Assembly: GCA_017615975.1 (NCBI GenBank) | Contig: JAFZYZ010000055.1 | Location: 1-49,560, forward strand | Length of the DNA stretch: 49,560 bases | Direction of reading: 5' to 3' | Origin: Clostridia bacterium | Lineage (GTDB): Bacteria > Bacillota > Clostridia > Christensenellales > Borkfalkiaceae | Part shown: one piece after another, positions 17,853 through 24,688 of the stretch | Layout: the number at the start of each line of letters is the position of its first letter | Position numbering within the stretch: position 1 is the stretch's first letter | Program-made: the position numbers and the translations under genes | The notes under the pieces: model-generated | The model's input: the letters and a program-made list of their open reading frames with translations, nothing else | Told to the model about the DNA's origin: nothing | Databases searched by the model: none

Positions 17853-19057
17853 TTGACGAAAAACTTATTAACGAAGCAGAAAGCGAACTTGCCGAAGATT
17901 TTAAGGCGCTTGAAGAAATTGCGCTTTTCAATCAGGAAAAGGTGCTAAACGCTTTCAAAAAGAACAAAATAGCCCTGCGGCATTTCGTAGGTACTAGCGG
18001 CTACGGCTACGGCGACGACGGCAGGGACACCTTAAACAGGCTTTTTGCCGATATATTCAAGGCGGAAGCGGCAATCTGTTCGCCGAATATAGTTTCAGGA
18101 ACGCACGCGCTTTCCGCGTGCCTATACGGCGTACTTCGCCCGAACGATATGGCGCTCAGTATTTCCGGCGGGGTGTACGACACGTTAAACGACGTAATTT
18201 TCGGCGAAAATAACGGTTCGCTTAAAGATTTCGGCATAAAATTCGATAAAGTGGATTTACAAAACGGCGATTTCGATTTTCCCGCTATAAAGCGGAAATT
18301 AGACGAATTAAAGCCGAAAATGGTATATATCCAGCGTTCGCGCGGCTACGAGTGGCGCGGCGCTTTAAGTATAGACAGAATAGAAAAAGCGGTTAAGTTT
18401 CTGCGCGATAACGGCTTTAACGGCTGTATAATGCTTGACAACTGCTACGGGGAGTTTACCGAAAGAAAAGAAGCGACTGAAATCGGCGTAAACCTTGCCG
18501 CGGGTTCGCTTATTAAAAACGCGGGCGGGGGGATTGCTCCCACGGGCGGATATATCGTCGGCGATAAAAAATACGTCGATATGGTGGCTAATAGACTTAC
18601 CGCACCGTCTATCGGCGGCGAAGTCGGTTCTTATCTGATAGGCTATCAGTACTTTTATCAGGGGCTTTTTATCGCGCCTCATACGGTTTTGCAAGCCTTA
18701 AAGGGCGCGATGCTGTTTTCCGCAGTTCTACATAAATTAAACTTCAAAGTTTCGCCCGCCCCGCACGAACTCCCGCACGATATTATCACTATGATAGAGT
18801 TGGGCAGTAGGGAAAAACTTATTTCGTTTATCCAAGGCATACAGGAAAATTCGCCTATAGACAGTTTCGTAAAAGTTCTGCCGTGGGAAATGCCGGGGTA
18901 TAGCGACGAAGTTATTATGGCGGCAGGGTGTTTCGTTCAAGGCGCGTCCATAGAACTTTCCGCCGACGCACCCGTAAAACCGCCTTTTATCGCATACTTA
19001 CAGGGCGGCATCACCTACGAACATTGTAAACTCGCCCTTAAAAACTTGAAAATATAA
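17849..19057 (+). CDS. Methionine gamma-lyase/aluminium-resistance family PLP protein
   Basis: A 402-aa fold-type I PLP enzyme of the YnbB family ('aluminium resistance protein', later 'methionine gamma-lyase family'). Landmarks are HFVGTSGYGYGDDGRD, SGTHALSACLYG, the aspartate region MLDNCYGEFTE, and the probable PLP lysine in SLIKNAGGGIAPTGGY. The substrate is not established for most members. In Bacillus ynbB also sits between miaA/hfq and lexA, and the same order is seen here except that hfq is absent. Overlap with miaA (ATGA-type) marks it as the last gene of the mutSL-miaA transcript. Confidence 0.9.
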   Translation: MIDEKLINEAESELAEDFKALEEIALFNQEKVLNAFKKNKIALRHFVGTSGYGYGDDGRDTLNRLFADIFKAEAAICSPNIVSGTHALSACLYGVLRPNDMALSISGGVYDTLNDVIFGENNGSLKDFGIKFDKVDLQNGDFDFPAIKRKLDELKPKMVYIQRSRGYEWRGALSIDRIEKAVKFLRDNGFNGCIMLDNCYGEFTERKEATEIGVNLAAGSLIKNAGGGIAPTGGYIVGDKKYVDMVANRLTAPSIGGEVGSYLIGYQYFYQGLFIAPHTVLQALKGAMLFSAVLHKLNFKVSPAPHELPHDIITMIELGSREKLISFIQGIQENSPIDSFVKVLPWEMPGYSDEVIMAAGCFVQGASIELSADAPVKPPFIAYLQGGITYEHCKLALKNLKI

Positions 19058-19067
19058 TAAATATATG

Positions 19068-19098
19068 AAAAAAGACCTGGTTTTACCAGGTCTTTTTT
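19068..19098. terminator. Bidirectional intrinsic terminator
   Basis: A 13-bp perfect stem (core GACCTGG/CCAGGTC) with a 5-nt loop, A-tract on the left and T-tract on the right, so it works in both directions. It separates the convergent PLP-enzyme gene and lexA. Confidence 0.92.
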
Positions 19099-19114
19099 AG
19101 TATCGTTTAATTTG

Positions 19115-19708
19115 TTAGAATTTTCTTATCAATCCTTTGACTATGCCCAAAATCTGAACGTCGTCGAAAATCATATCTTCCATAGCGTCGTTCTCGGGGT
19201 GCAGGACGATTTTACCGTCTTTTTTATAAAAACGTTTGACCGTCGCACAGTCGTCAATCAAGGCGACGACGATACTGCCGTTATCCGCGGCATTGCATTT
19301 TTTTACGATGATTATATCTTTATCGTAAATCCCCGCGTTTATCATACTTTCGCCCGACACTCTTAACGCAAAGTCGTCTTCCGTACCGTTAAACTCTTCG
19401 GGCAGGGGGCAGTAGCCTTCTAAATTTTCCACCGCGAAAATGGGCGCGCCGGCGGTAATAGTACCGATAAGCGGAATACTCGTAAAATTCGCTTTTTTAG
19501 TGGCGGGGGAAAGCGCGCGCTTTTTTAACGGTGATTTTTCCAAAAGTCCGCGTTCTTTTAATCTTGCTATATAGTCGTAGGCGGTGGCGGTGGATTTTAT
19601 GCCGAGTTTAGCGCAGATTTCCCGTATTGACGGGGGGTAGCCGTTTATATCGATATAATCGACGATAAACTTATAAACTTTATCCGTTTTCTCGTTAATT
19701 TTCTTCAT
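19115..19708 (-). CDS. lexA: LexA SOS repressor
   Basis: Represses DNA-damage genes and self-cleaves on RecA filaments. The 197-aa protein has an N-terminal winged helix-turn-helix (PPSIREICAKLGIKSTATAY), cleavage site Ala86-Gly87 in TAGAPIF, and S24-peptidase catalytic Ser121 (SGESM) and Lys158 (ATVKRF). The start ATG is at 19708. No Shine-Dalgarno precedes it, and the -10 box ends 6 nt upstream, so the mRNA is predicted to be leaderless. A palindrome at 19740-19755 overlapping the -35 is the likely autoregulatory operator. Confidence 0.97.
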   Translation of the reverse strand: MKKINEKTDKVYKFIVDYIDINGYPPSIREICAKLGIKSTATAYDYIARLKERGLLEKSPLKKRALSPATKKANFTSIPLIGTITAGAPIFAVENLEGYCPLPEEFNGTEDDFALRVSGESMINAGIYDKDIIIVKKCNAADNGSIVVALIDDCATVKRFYKKDGKIVLHPENDAMEDMIFDDVQILGIVKGLIRKF

Positions 19709-19714
19709 AATTAA

Positions 19715-19743
19715 AAAATATCACAAAAAAATCAAAAAGTCAA
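19715..19743 (-). promoter_or_regulatory. lexA promoter
   Basis: On the - strand: TTGACT (19743-19738), 17-bp spacer, TATTTT (19720-19715), then 6 nt to the ATG. The -35 overlaps the LexA palindrome. Confidence 0.75.
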
Positions 19744-19755
19744 ACATTTGTTTGA
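19740..19755. promoter_or_regulatory. Probable LexA operator
   Basis: TCAAACATTTGTTTGA: two 7-bp arms (TCAAACA/TGTTTGA) around TT. It resembles the Gram-positive LexA box (GAACATATGTTC-like) but has AAAC/GTTT half-sites. Its position over the -35 of lexA fits autorepression; it could also affect the divergent 19861 gene. Confidence 0.75.
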
Positions 19756-19796
19756 TATTTTTTACAGAAAAAATAAAAAAATATATGTAAATCGCG

Positions 19797-19824
19797 TTGA
19801 TTTTCTCTATAAAAATGTTAAAAT
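19797..19824 (+). promoter_or_regulatory. Probable promoter of the Cys-rich/ROK-like operon
   Basis: TTGATT (19797-19802), 16-bp spacer, TAAAAT (19819-19824). An overlapping TATAAT lies at 19824-19829 but its spacing is poor. Confidence 0.5.
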
Positions 19825-19860
19825 ATAATAGATAAAGTTTATTTAAAGGGGTAGTATGCC

Positions 19861-20046
19861 GTGGCGGAAAAAGATAAATATGCCGAGTATCTGAAAAATC
19901 CTTCCGAATTCAACGAGTGTGAAGACGATTTCTGCGATTTGGACAAAAATAAGATTTGCGACAACTGCGGCAAGTGCTTAGAAGAAGAAAAAAATTATAA
20001 AATCATTAAAATAACCAAAATTTTAACAGACGAGAATAAACGGTAA
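19861..20046 (+). CDS. Small Cys-rich protein of unknown function
   Basis: A 61-aa acidic protein with a GTG start and a Shine-Dalgarno (AAGGGG, 19846-19851). Five cysteines (20, 25, 33, 36, 39) form a CxxCxxC cluster in KICDNCGKCLEE, preceded by CEDDFC. The arrangement suggests binding of one metal ion or Fe-S cluster, but I recognise no family. It lies 12 bp upstream of the ROK-like gene, which has its own ribosome-binding site, so the two form an operon divergent from lexA. There is no signal peptide or membrane segment, so it is probably cytoplasmic. A competing ATG at 19857 opens only a 12-codon frame. Confidence 0.75.
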   Translation: MAEKDKYAEYLKNPSEFNECEDDFCDLDKNKICDNCGKCLEEEKNYKIIKITKILTDENKR

Positions 20047-20058
20047 AAGGAGTATAAA

Positions 20059-21414
20059 ATGATTAAACCTAAATTCGACGCAGGGTTTTATCCTATGATA
20101 ACCGCGCTTAAAGATTACGAAAACAAAGTTGAAAAAAGCGGCAATAAGAACCGTATTACCATAGTCGTTGAAAGGAGCGGCGGATATAACTACGAATATT
20201 CTTATTACGCTTTTAATGACGGTATAGACGACGAATATAACTGTAAAATAGCCGAACGGCTTATTAAAACCGTTCTGTGGGTGTGCGGCGGTTATAAAAT
20301 AATTATAAACGGCAGCCGCAGAATATACGAATTCGTTAAAGACGCATACACCTTACAGGGCAAGCGTGCGTTTGACGTTGACTTTATGCAGACCGTTTAC
20401 GAAAAGCCGTTCGTGGTGGAATACGTTGACGTTGTTCCCGAAAAGAAATACGAAAACAAGAACGTCGGCGGATTTATCGACGGTTGCCGCATAGGCTTTG
20501 ACGCTGGCGGTAGCGACAGAAAGGTTTCCGCCGTTATCGACGGGGAAGTCGTGTATTCCGAAGAAGTTGTCTGGAATCCGAAGATAACCGAAGATCCGCA
20601 CTACCATTACGACGGAATACTTACCGCGTTTAAAACGGCGGCGTCCAAAATGCCGCGCCTTGACGCGATAGGAGTTTCGACGGCGGGCGTTATCGTGGAC
20701 GATAAGCCGATGGTTTCTTCGCTGTTTATTAAAGTTGATAAGAAAAAATACGGTGATTTCGTTAAAAATATTTATCTTAACGCCGCAAAGGAAATCGGCG
20801 CGCCGATAGTCGTTGCAAACGACGGCGACATTACCGCGCTTGCGGGCAGTATCGACTTAAAAGACAACGGCGTTTTGGGTATCGCTATGGGAACGAGTGA
20901 GGCGGTCGGCTACGTCAACGCGCAAGGCGGGCTTAACGGCTGGATTTCCGAACTCGCGTTCGTGCCCGTTGATTTTTGCGAAAACGCAATGGTTGACGAG
21001 TGGAGTGGCGATTACGGCGTGGGTTGTAAATATTTTTCGCAGGATGCGGTTATAAAACTTGCCGAAAACGCGGGATTTAAGTTCGAACAGGGGCTAACAC
21101 CCGCGCAGAAACTTAAAATCGTGCAAAAACTTATGGAAAACGACGACGATATGGCAAAAACGATATATCAGGATATAGGCGTTTATCTCGCGTACACAAT
21201 TCCATATTATTCGCTTTTTTACGATATTAAGCATTTACTTTTACTCGGGCGCGTTATGAGCGGTAAAGGCGGCACGCTTATCGTTGAAACTTGCAAAAAT
21301 ACTCTTGCAAAAGAATTCCCCGAATACAAAGATATAGATATAAGTCTGCCCGACGAAAACAGCAGAAGGGTAGGACAGAGTATTGCCGCGGCATCTCTTT
21401 GCCCGATAAAATAA
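20059..21414 (+). CDS. Divergent ROK/ASKHA-fold protein with N-terminal extension
   Basis: A 451-aa protein. Residues from about 148 on look like a ROK-family sugar kinase/regulator: phosphate-1-like RIGFDAGGSDRKVSAV, AIGVSTAGVIVDD, the catalytic-Asp region VVANDGDITALAG and GIAMGTSEAVGYV. The usual ROK signatures are missing: ExGH reads ELAF, and the zinc motif CxCGxxGCxE is absent. The first 147 residues have no helix-turn-helix and match nothing I recognise. It is therefore either a kinase with altered chemistry or a non-catalytic relative. Good Shine-Dalgarno (AAAGGAG). It forms an operon with the Cys-rich protein; no sugar transport or catabolic gene is nearby. Confidence 0.85.
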   Translation: MIKPKFDAGFYPMITALKDYENKVEKSGNKNRITIVVERSGGYNYEYSYYAFNDGIDDEYNCKIAERLIKTVLWVCGGYKIIINGSRRIYEFVKDAYTLQGKRAFDVDFMQTVYEKPFVVEYVDVVPEKKYENKNVGGFIDGCRIGFDAGGSDRKVSAVIDGEVVYSEEVVWNPKITEDPHYHYDGILTAFKTAASKMPRLDAIGVSTAGVIVDDKPMVSSLFIKVDKKKYGDFVKNIYLNAAKEIGAPIVVANDGDITALAGSIDLKDNGVLGIAMGTSEAVGYVNAQGGLNGWISELAFVPVDFCENAMVDEWSGDYGVGCKYFSQDAVIKLAENAGFKFEQGLTPAQKLKIVQKLMENDDDMAKTIYQDIGVYLAYTIPYYSLFYDIKHLLLLGRVMSGKGGTLIVETCKNTLAKEFPEYKDIDISLPDENSRRVGQSIAAASLCPIK

Positions 21415-21415
21415 A

Positions 21416-21558
21416 AGAGCAAGACCAAAAGTCTTGCAAAAACAGGGCTCCCAAAAAAGATTTTGCAAAGCAAAAGATTTTTTGGGAAAAAGGAAGAGCA
21501 GACTGCAAGGTCATTGCTTTTTTGTAAAAAACAAAAAAGCAAGACAAAAAGTCTTGCT
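21416..21558. repeat. Cluster of related hairpins between ROK-like gene and tRNA-Trp
   Basis: Four inverted repeats in about 140 bp: 21419-21437 (GCAAGAC/GTCTTGC, 5-nt loop); 21450-21486 (17-bp imperfect stem, CCCAAAAAAG.../...TTTTTTGGG, 3-nt loop); 21514-21542 (TTGCTTTTTTG/CAAAAAAGCAA); and 21538-21558 (AGCAAGAC/GTCTTGCT). The first and last are nearly identical copies about 120 bp apart. The segment near 21495-21520 resembles a decayed further copy. The last two overlap and cannot form together. The region ends two convergent transcripts. Confidence 0.8.
21533..21558 (-). terminator. Intrinsic terminator of tRNA-Trp
   Basis: On the - strand: AGCAAGAC, T5 loop, GTCTTGCT, then a T-tract, starting a few nucleotides after the tRNA 3' end. 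Confidence 0.85.
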
Positions 21559-21564
21559 CTGACG

Positions 21565-21639
21565 TGGCAGGGGAGACGCGATTCGAACACGCAACCGGCG
21601 GTTTTGGAGACCGCTGCTCTACCGTTGAGCCACTCCCCT
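21565..21639 (-). tRNA. trnW: tRNA-Trp (CCA anticodon)
   Basis: 75-nt tRNA on the - strand. The acceptor stem AGGGGAG/CTCCCCT pairs fully; the anticodon stem GCGGT/ACCGC encloses the loop CTCCAAA with anticodon CCA. The T loop GTTCGAAT, discriminator G and encoded 3' CCA are present. A strong promoter lies just upstream and a terminator just downstream, so it is a single-gene unit. Confidence 0.97.
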
Positions 21640-21653
21640 AAAAGTACCCTTAA

Positions 21654-21682
21654 AGTATAATATAAAAGACGGTTTTAGTCAA
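21654..21682 (-). promoter_or_regulatory. tRNA-Trp promoter
   Basis: On the - strand: TTGACT (21682-21677), 17-bp spacer, TATACT (21659-21654), ending 14 nt before the tRNA 5' end. It overlaps the short leader of proC on the other strand. Confidence 0.85.
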
Positions 21683-21698
21683 TTAAATTGAGGTAAAA

Positions 21699-22514
21699 AT
21701 GGAAAAGAAATTTAAATTAGGCGTTATCGGCGGGGGCTTTATGTCTTACGCTATAGTAAGCGGTGCGTTAAACGTCGGCTTTCTTTCGCCAGATGAAATT
21801 ATCGTCAGCGATATAAACGCGGCTTCGCTTAAAAAGTTTTCGGATAAGGGTATTGCGATAACTATGGACAACGCCGAAATCTTAAACGGTGCGGAATTTA
21901 CTCTTTTTGCGGTAAAGCCACAGCATTTTAAAGACGCCGTGGAAAATATCGGCGATATCGCGTGTGAAAAGTTTATTTCCATAATGGCGGGCGTTAAAAT
22001 AATTTCCATAAAAAACGCATTGCGCGTTAAACCTATAAAGGTTGCCCGCTGTATGCCTAATACGCCCTGTTCGGTGGGGAACGGCGCTGTCGGCATAGAT
22101 TTAACCGACTTCGGCAAAACCGACGACGCGGAATTTATTAAAAACCTGTTTTCTTCGTTCGCCAAGGTCGTTATAACCGAAGAAAATAAATTAAACGCGA
22201 TAACGGGGATAAGCGGAAGTTCGCCCGCGTATTTTTACCTGTTTATAAAATGTTTGGTAGAAGCGGGAAAAAAACAGGGACTTTCCGAAGAAGACGCGAA
22301 AAATCTTGCCGTAAACACTATGATAGGTAGCGGTAAAATGATATTTGAGAATTCTGATAAAACTCTTGACGAACTTATTACCGCCGTATGCAGCAAAGGC
22401 GGCACGACTATCGAAGCGATAAAAGTGTTTAACGATTTTGATTTAAGCGGTATAACCGAAAAGGCAGTTTCCGCCTGCGTAAAATGCGCGGAAGAGTTGG
22501 AAAAACTACAATGA
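21699..22514 (+). CDS. proC: Pyrroline-5-carboxylate reductase
   Basis: Last step of proline synthesis, NAD(P)H-dependent. The 271-aa protein has the N-terminal Rossmann motif GVIGGGFMSYAIVSG and the C-terminal signature region (CMPNTPCSVGNGA, GISGSSPAYFYL, KGGTTIEAIKVF). Shine-Dalgarno GAGG. It overlaps rnhA (ATGA). Promoter uncertain: a TATAAT at 21656-21661 lacks a good -35. Confidence 0.96.
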   Translation: MEKKFKLGVIGGGFMSYAIVSGALNVGFLSPDEIIVSDINAASLKKFSDKGIAITMDNAEILNGAEFTLFAVKPQHFKDAVENIGDIACEKFISIMAGVKIISIKNALRVKPIKVARCMPNTPCSVGNGAVGIDLTDFGKTDDAEFIKNLFSSFAKVVITEENKLNAITGISGSSPAYFYLFIKCLVEAGKKQGLSEEDAKNLAVNTMIGSGKMIFENSDKTLDELITAVCSKGGTTIEAIKVFNDFDLSGITEKAVSACVKCAEELEKLQ

Positions 22515-22948
22515 AAAGCGTTGATATATACACCGACGGTGCGTGTAGCGGCAACCCCGGGGCGGGCGGTTATTGCGCAATTCTAATTTATAAGGGCACG
22601 GAAAAGATTATAAGCGGGGCAGAAGAGAATACCACTAACAACCGTATGGAACTTTTAGCGGTTATAGAAGGGTTAAAAGCTTTAAAAGAGAAGTGCAACG
22701 TTAATTTATACAGCGATTCGCAATACGTTATAAGCGCTATCAATGAAAAATGGTTGGATAAATGGATTGCGACTAACTGGCGCGCTACTTCCAAAAACGG
22801 CGTAAAAAACGTCGATTTATGGCAGAACCTTATTCCGCTTATAGAAAAACATAAGGTGCAGTTTATAAAAGTGAAAGGGCACGCCGATAACGAATATAAT
22901 AATCGTTGCGACAAAATTGCCGTGGAAATGTATAAGAAAAGCAATTAG
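22511..22948 (+). CDS. rnhA: Ribonuclease HI
   Basis: Degrades RNA in RNA-DNA hybrids. The 145-aa product carries the catalytic carboxylates in YTDGACSGNPG, NRMELLAV, YSDSQYV and GHADNEYNNRCD. It starts at the ATG overlapping the proC stop; the frame is open further upstream inside proC but no family homology lies there. Confidence 0.95.
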   Translation: MKSVDIYTDGACSGNPGAGGYCAILIYKGTEKIISGAEENTTNNRMELLAVIEGLKALKEKCNVNLYSDSQYVISAINEKWLDKWIATNWRATSKNGVKNVDLWQNLIPLIEKHKVQFIKVKGHADNEYNNRCDKIAVEMYKKSN

Positions 22949-22980
22949 TATCTTTTAGGATAAGTTGCCTTTTCGCAAAA

Positions 22981-22986
22981 TATAAT
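22981..22986 (+). promoter_or_regulatory. -10 box before the VTT-domain gene
   Basis: TATAAT ending 6 nt before the ATG at 22993. No convincing -35 at 16-18 bp; TTGCCT at 22965-22970 is only 10 bp away. Confidence 0.45.
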
Positions 22987-22992
22987 ATTTTT

Positions 22993-23895
22993 ATGAAGAA
23001 AAGTATTATATCTTGCGCGACACGATTTTTAAGCGTGTTTAGTATCGTTTTTGCGGGCGTTTTCGGAATAATCTGTTTTTCGCTTTTTACGATTGCAACG
23101 AAAAACGGGTTTTTACGCGAAAATTCGGAAATTTTAACCGCCATATTCAATGCGTTTATAACCGTTCTTTCCGCTTTAAGCATAGTTTTTATTCGTTCAA
23201 AGTACAGACTCCTTGCAAAACTTCTTATACTCTCGGTAATTACCGTATGTTTTGCGGCGATAATCCTTTATATCTTAAAATCAAGCGGATTTTTTGAAAA
23301 AATCACCTCGGTAGAAGCGTTCAGGGAATACGTAGAATCTTTCGGACAGTTTGCCGTATTGCAGTTTGTTTTTATACAGTTTTTACAAGTGGTGGTTTTG
23401 CCTATACCGTCTTTTATAACTATGGCGGCAGGCGTTTTAATGTTCGGTGCGTTTAAGGGTGCGCTGTTTAGTTGCATAGGAATAATTTCGGGATCTATAG
23501 TGGCGTTTTATATAGGCAGAGTATTCGGCTATAAGGCGGCTAAATGGCTGGTTGGGGAAAAGGCGCTAAAAAAAGGCTTAAAAGCCGTACAGGGAAAAGA
23601 TAAACTACTCTTTACGTTTATGTTTTTATTCCCGCTATTTCCAGACGATCTGATGTGTTTTGCGGCGGGAATAACAAAACTTAACGCCAAGTTTTTCGTC
23701 GTAATGATTATTATAACTAGAACGGTGGCCATTTTCTCTTCGGCATATTCGATAAACAATCAACTAATTCCTTACGATACCTGGTGGGGGCTATTGCTTT
23801 GGGGTTCGTTCTTTATATTAACCATATCGGCGGCTTGTTTTATATATAAGAAAAGCGGCAATGCTGGTAAAATTAAAAAAGATAAAAATATATAG
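22993..23895 (+). CDS. VTT-domain (TVP38/TMEM64, DedA-like) membrane protein
   Basis: A 300-aa polytopic membrane protein. Hydrophobic segments lie at about residues 10-32, 44-57, 65-92, 118-160, 165-185 and 250-285. The VTT/SNARE-associated core is LPIPSFITMAAGVLMFGAFKG, followed by GSIVAFYIGRVFGYKAAK and FPLFPDDLMCFAAGITKL. Related proteins affect membrane lipid (undecaprenyl-phosphate or phosphatidylethanolamine) flipping or proton-motive-force homeostasis; the substrate here is unknown. No Shine-Dalgarno, and the -10 is 6 nt from the ATG. A weak hairpin with a T-run (23892-23912) may end the message. Confidence 0.88.
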   Translation: MKKSIISCATRFLSVFSIVFAGVFGIICFSLFTIATKNGFLRENSEILTAIFNAFITVLSALSIVFIRSKYRLLAKLLILSVITVCFAAIILYILKSSGFFEKITSVEAFREYVESFGQFAVLQFVFIQFLQVVVLPIPSFITMAAGVLMFGAFKGALFSCIGIISGSIVAFYIGRVFGYKAAKWLVGEKALKKGLKAVQGKDKLLFTFMFLFPLFPDDLMCFAAGITKLNAKFFVVMIIITRTVAIFSSAYSINNQLIPYDTWWGLLLWGSFFILTISAACFIYKKSGNAGKIKKDKNI

Positions 23896-23947
23896 TGTTT
23901 TACTATCTTTTTTATATTAGATTATATTAAACATAACATACTGAAAG

Positions 23948-24688
23948 ATGAAGATTCTGATTTGTAATGACGACGGAATAGAGAGTAAAGGGTTAAAAGC
24001 CCTTGCCGAAAGACTTTCCCTAAATAACGAAGTTCTTATTATCGCGCCCGACGGAAACAGGTCGGCGTGTTCGCACTCGCTTACCGTAAGGGATTCGGTA
24101 AAAATAGAAGAGTACCTGGAGATTAAAGGGTGCAGGGCGTATAAAACGACGGGGTTTCCCGCCGACTGCGTTAAAATAGCGCGGCATATTTTCAGCGAAT
24201 TCGTGCCCGATATCGTTTTGTCGGGAATAAATAAGGGGCATAATTTAGGTTCGGATATACATTATTCGGGTACGGTTGCAATCGCTTACGAAGCGGCTTT
24301 TTTCGGGTTTCCGTCCTTTGCCTTTTCCGCGTTTTCGCACGGGGAAAGCGATTTTACCTTATTTGCGGAATACGCAGAAAAAATAATTACAGAACTTACG
24401 CCTTTTACGCAAAAAAATCAGATCTGGAACGTTAATTTTCCCGATATCGGCGTTAAAATAAAAGGTGTAAAATTTACTACGCTTGGTTTAAAAGTTTATA
24501 TAGACAATTACGCTTTGGAAGAAGACGGGAAATATCGGCTTATCGGTACGGTTGACGAAAATACGGAGTTTTCAGATTGCGACGTGGAATGGATAAAACG
24601 CGGCTATATTACGATAACCCCGTTAAAATACGATAAAAGCGATTACGAAACTTTAAAAAAACTCGGTGAAAAATGTATAACGTTATAG
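23948..24688 (+). CDS. surE: 5'-nucleotidase SurE
   Basis: Metal-dependent nucleoside monophosphate phosphatase, 246 aa. The N-terminal metal site CNDDGIESKGLKAL, PDGNRSACSHSLT and SGINKGHNLGSDIHYSGTV are diagnostic. The ribosome-binding site is weak (GAAAG very close to the ATG). It overlaps the next gene by 16 nt in another frame, so the two are co-expressed. Confidence 0.95.
   Translation: MKILICNDDGIESKGLKALAERLSLNNEVLIIAPDGNRSACSHSLTVRDSVKIEEYLEIKGCRAYKTTGFPADCVKIARHIFSEFVPDIVLSGINKGHNLGSDIHYSGTVAIAYEAAFFGFPSFAFSAFSHGESDFTLFAEYAEKIITELTPFTQKNQIWNVNFPDIGVKIKGVKFTTLGLKVYIDNYALEEDGKYRLIGTVDENTEFSDCDVEWIKRGYITITPLKYDKSDYETLKKLGEKCITL

Noticed and set aside
19857-19895. ATG at 19857 as the start of the gene downstream of lexA
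   Set aside because: It opens only 12 codons before a stop; the GTG at 19861 gives the 61-aa frame and has the better Shine-Dalgarno spacing.
22484-22510. Upstream extension of RNase HI within proC
   Set aside because: RNase HI homology starts at the ATG at 22511, and ATGA overlap is the normal coupling here.
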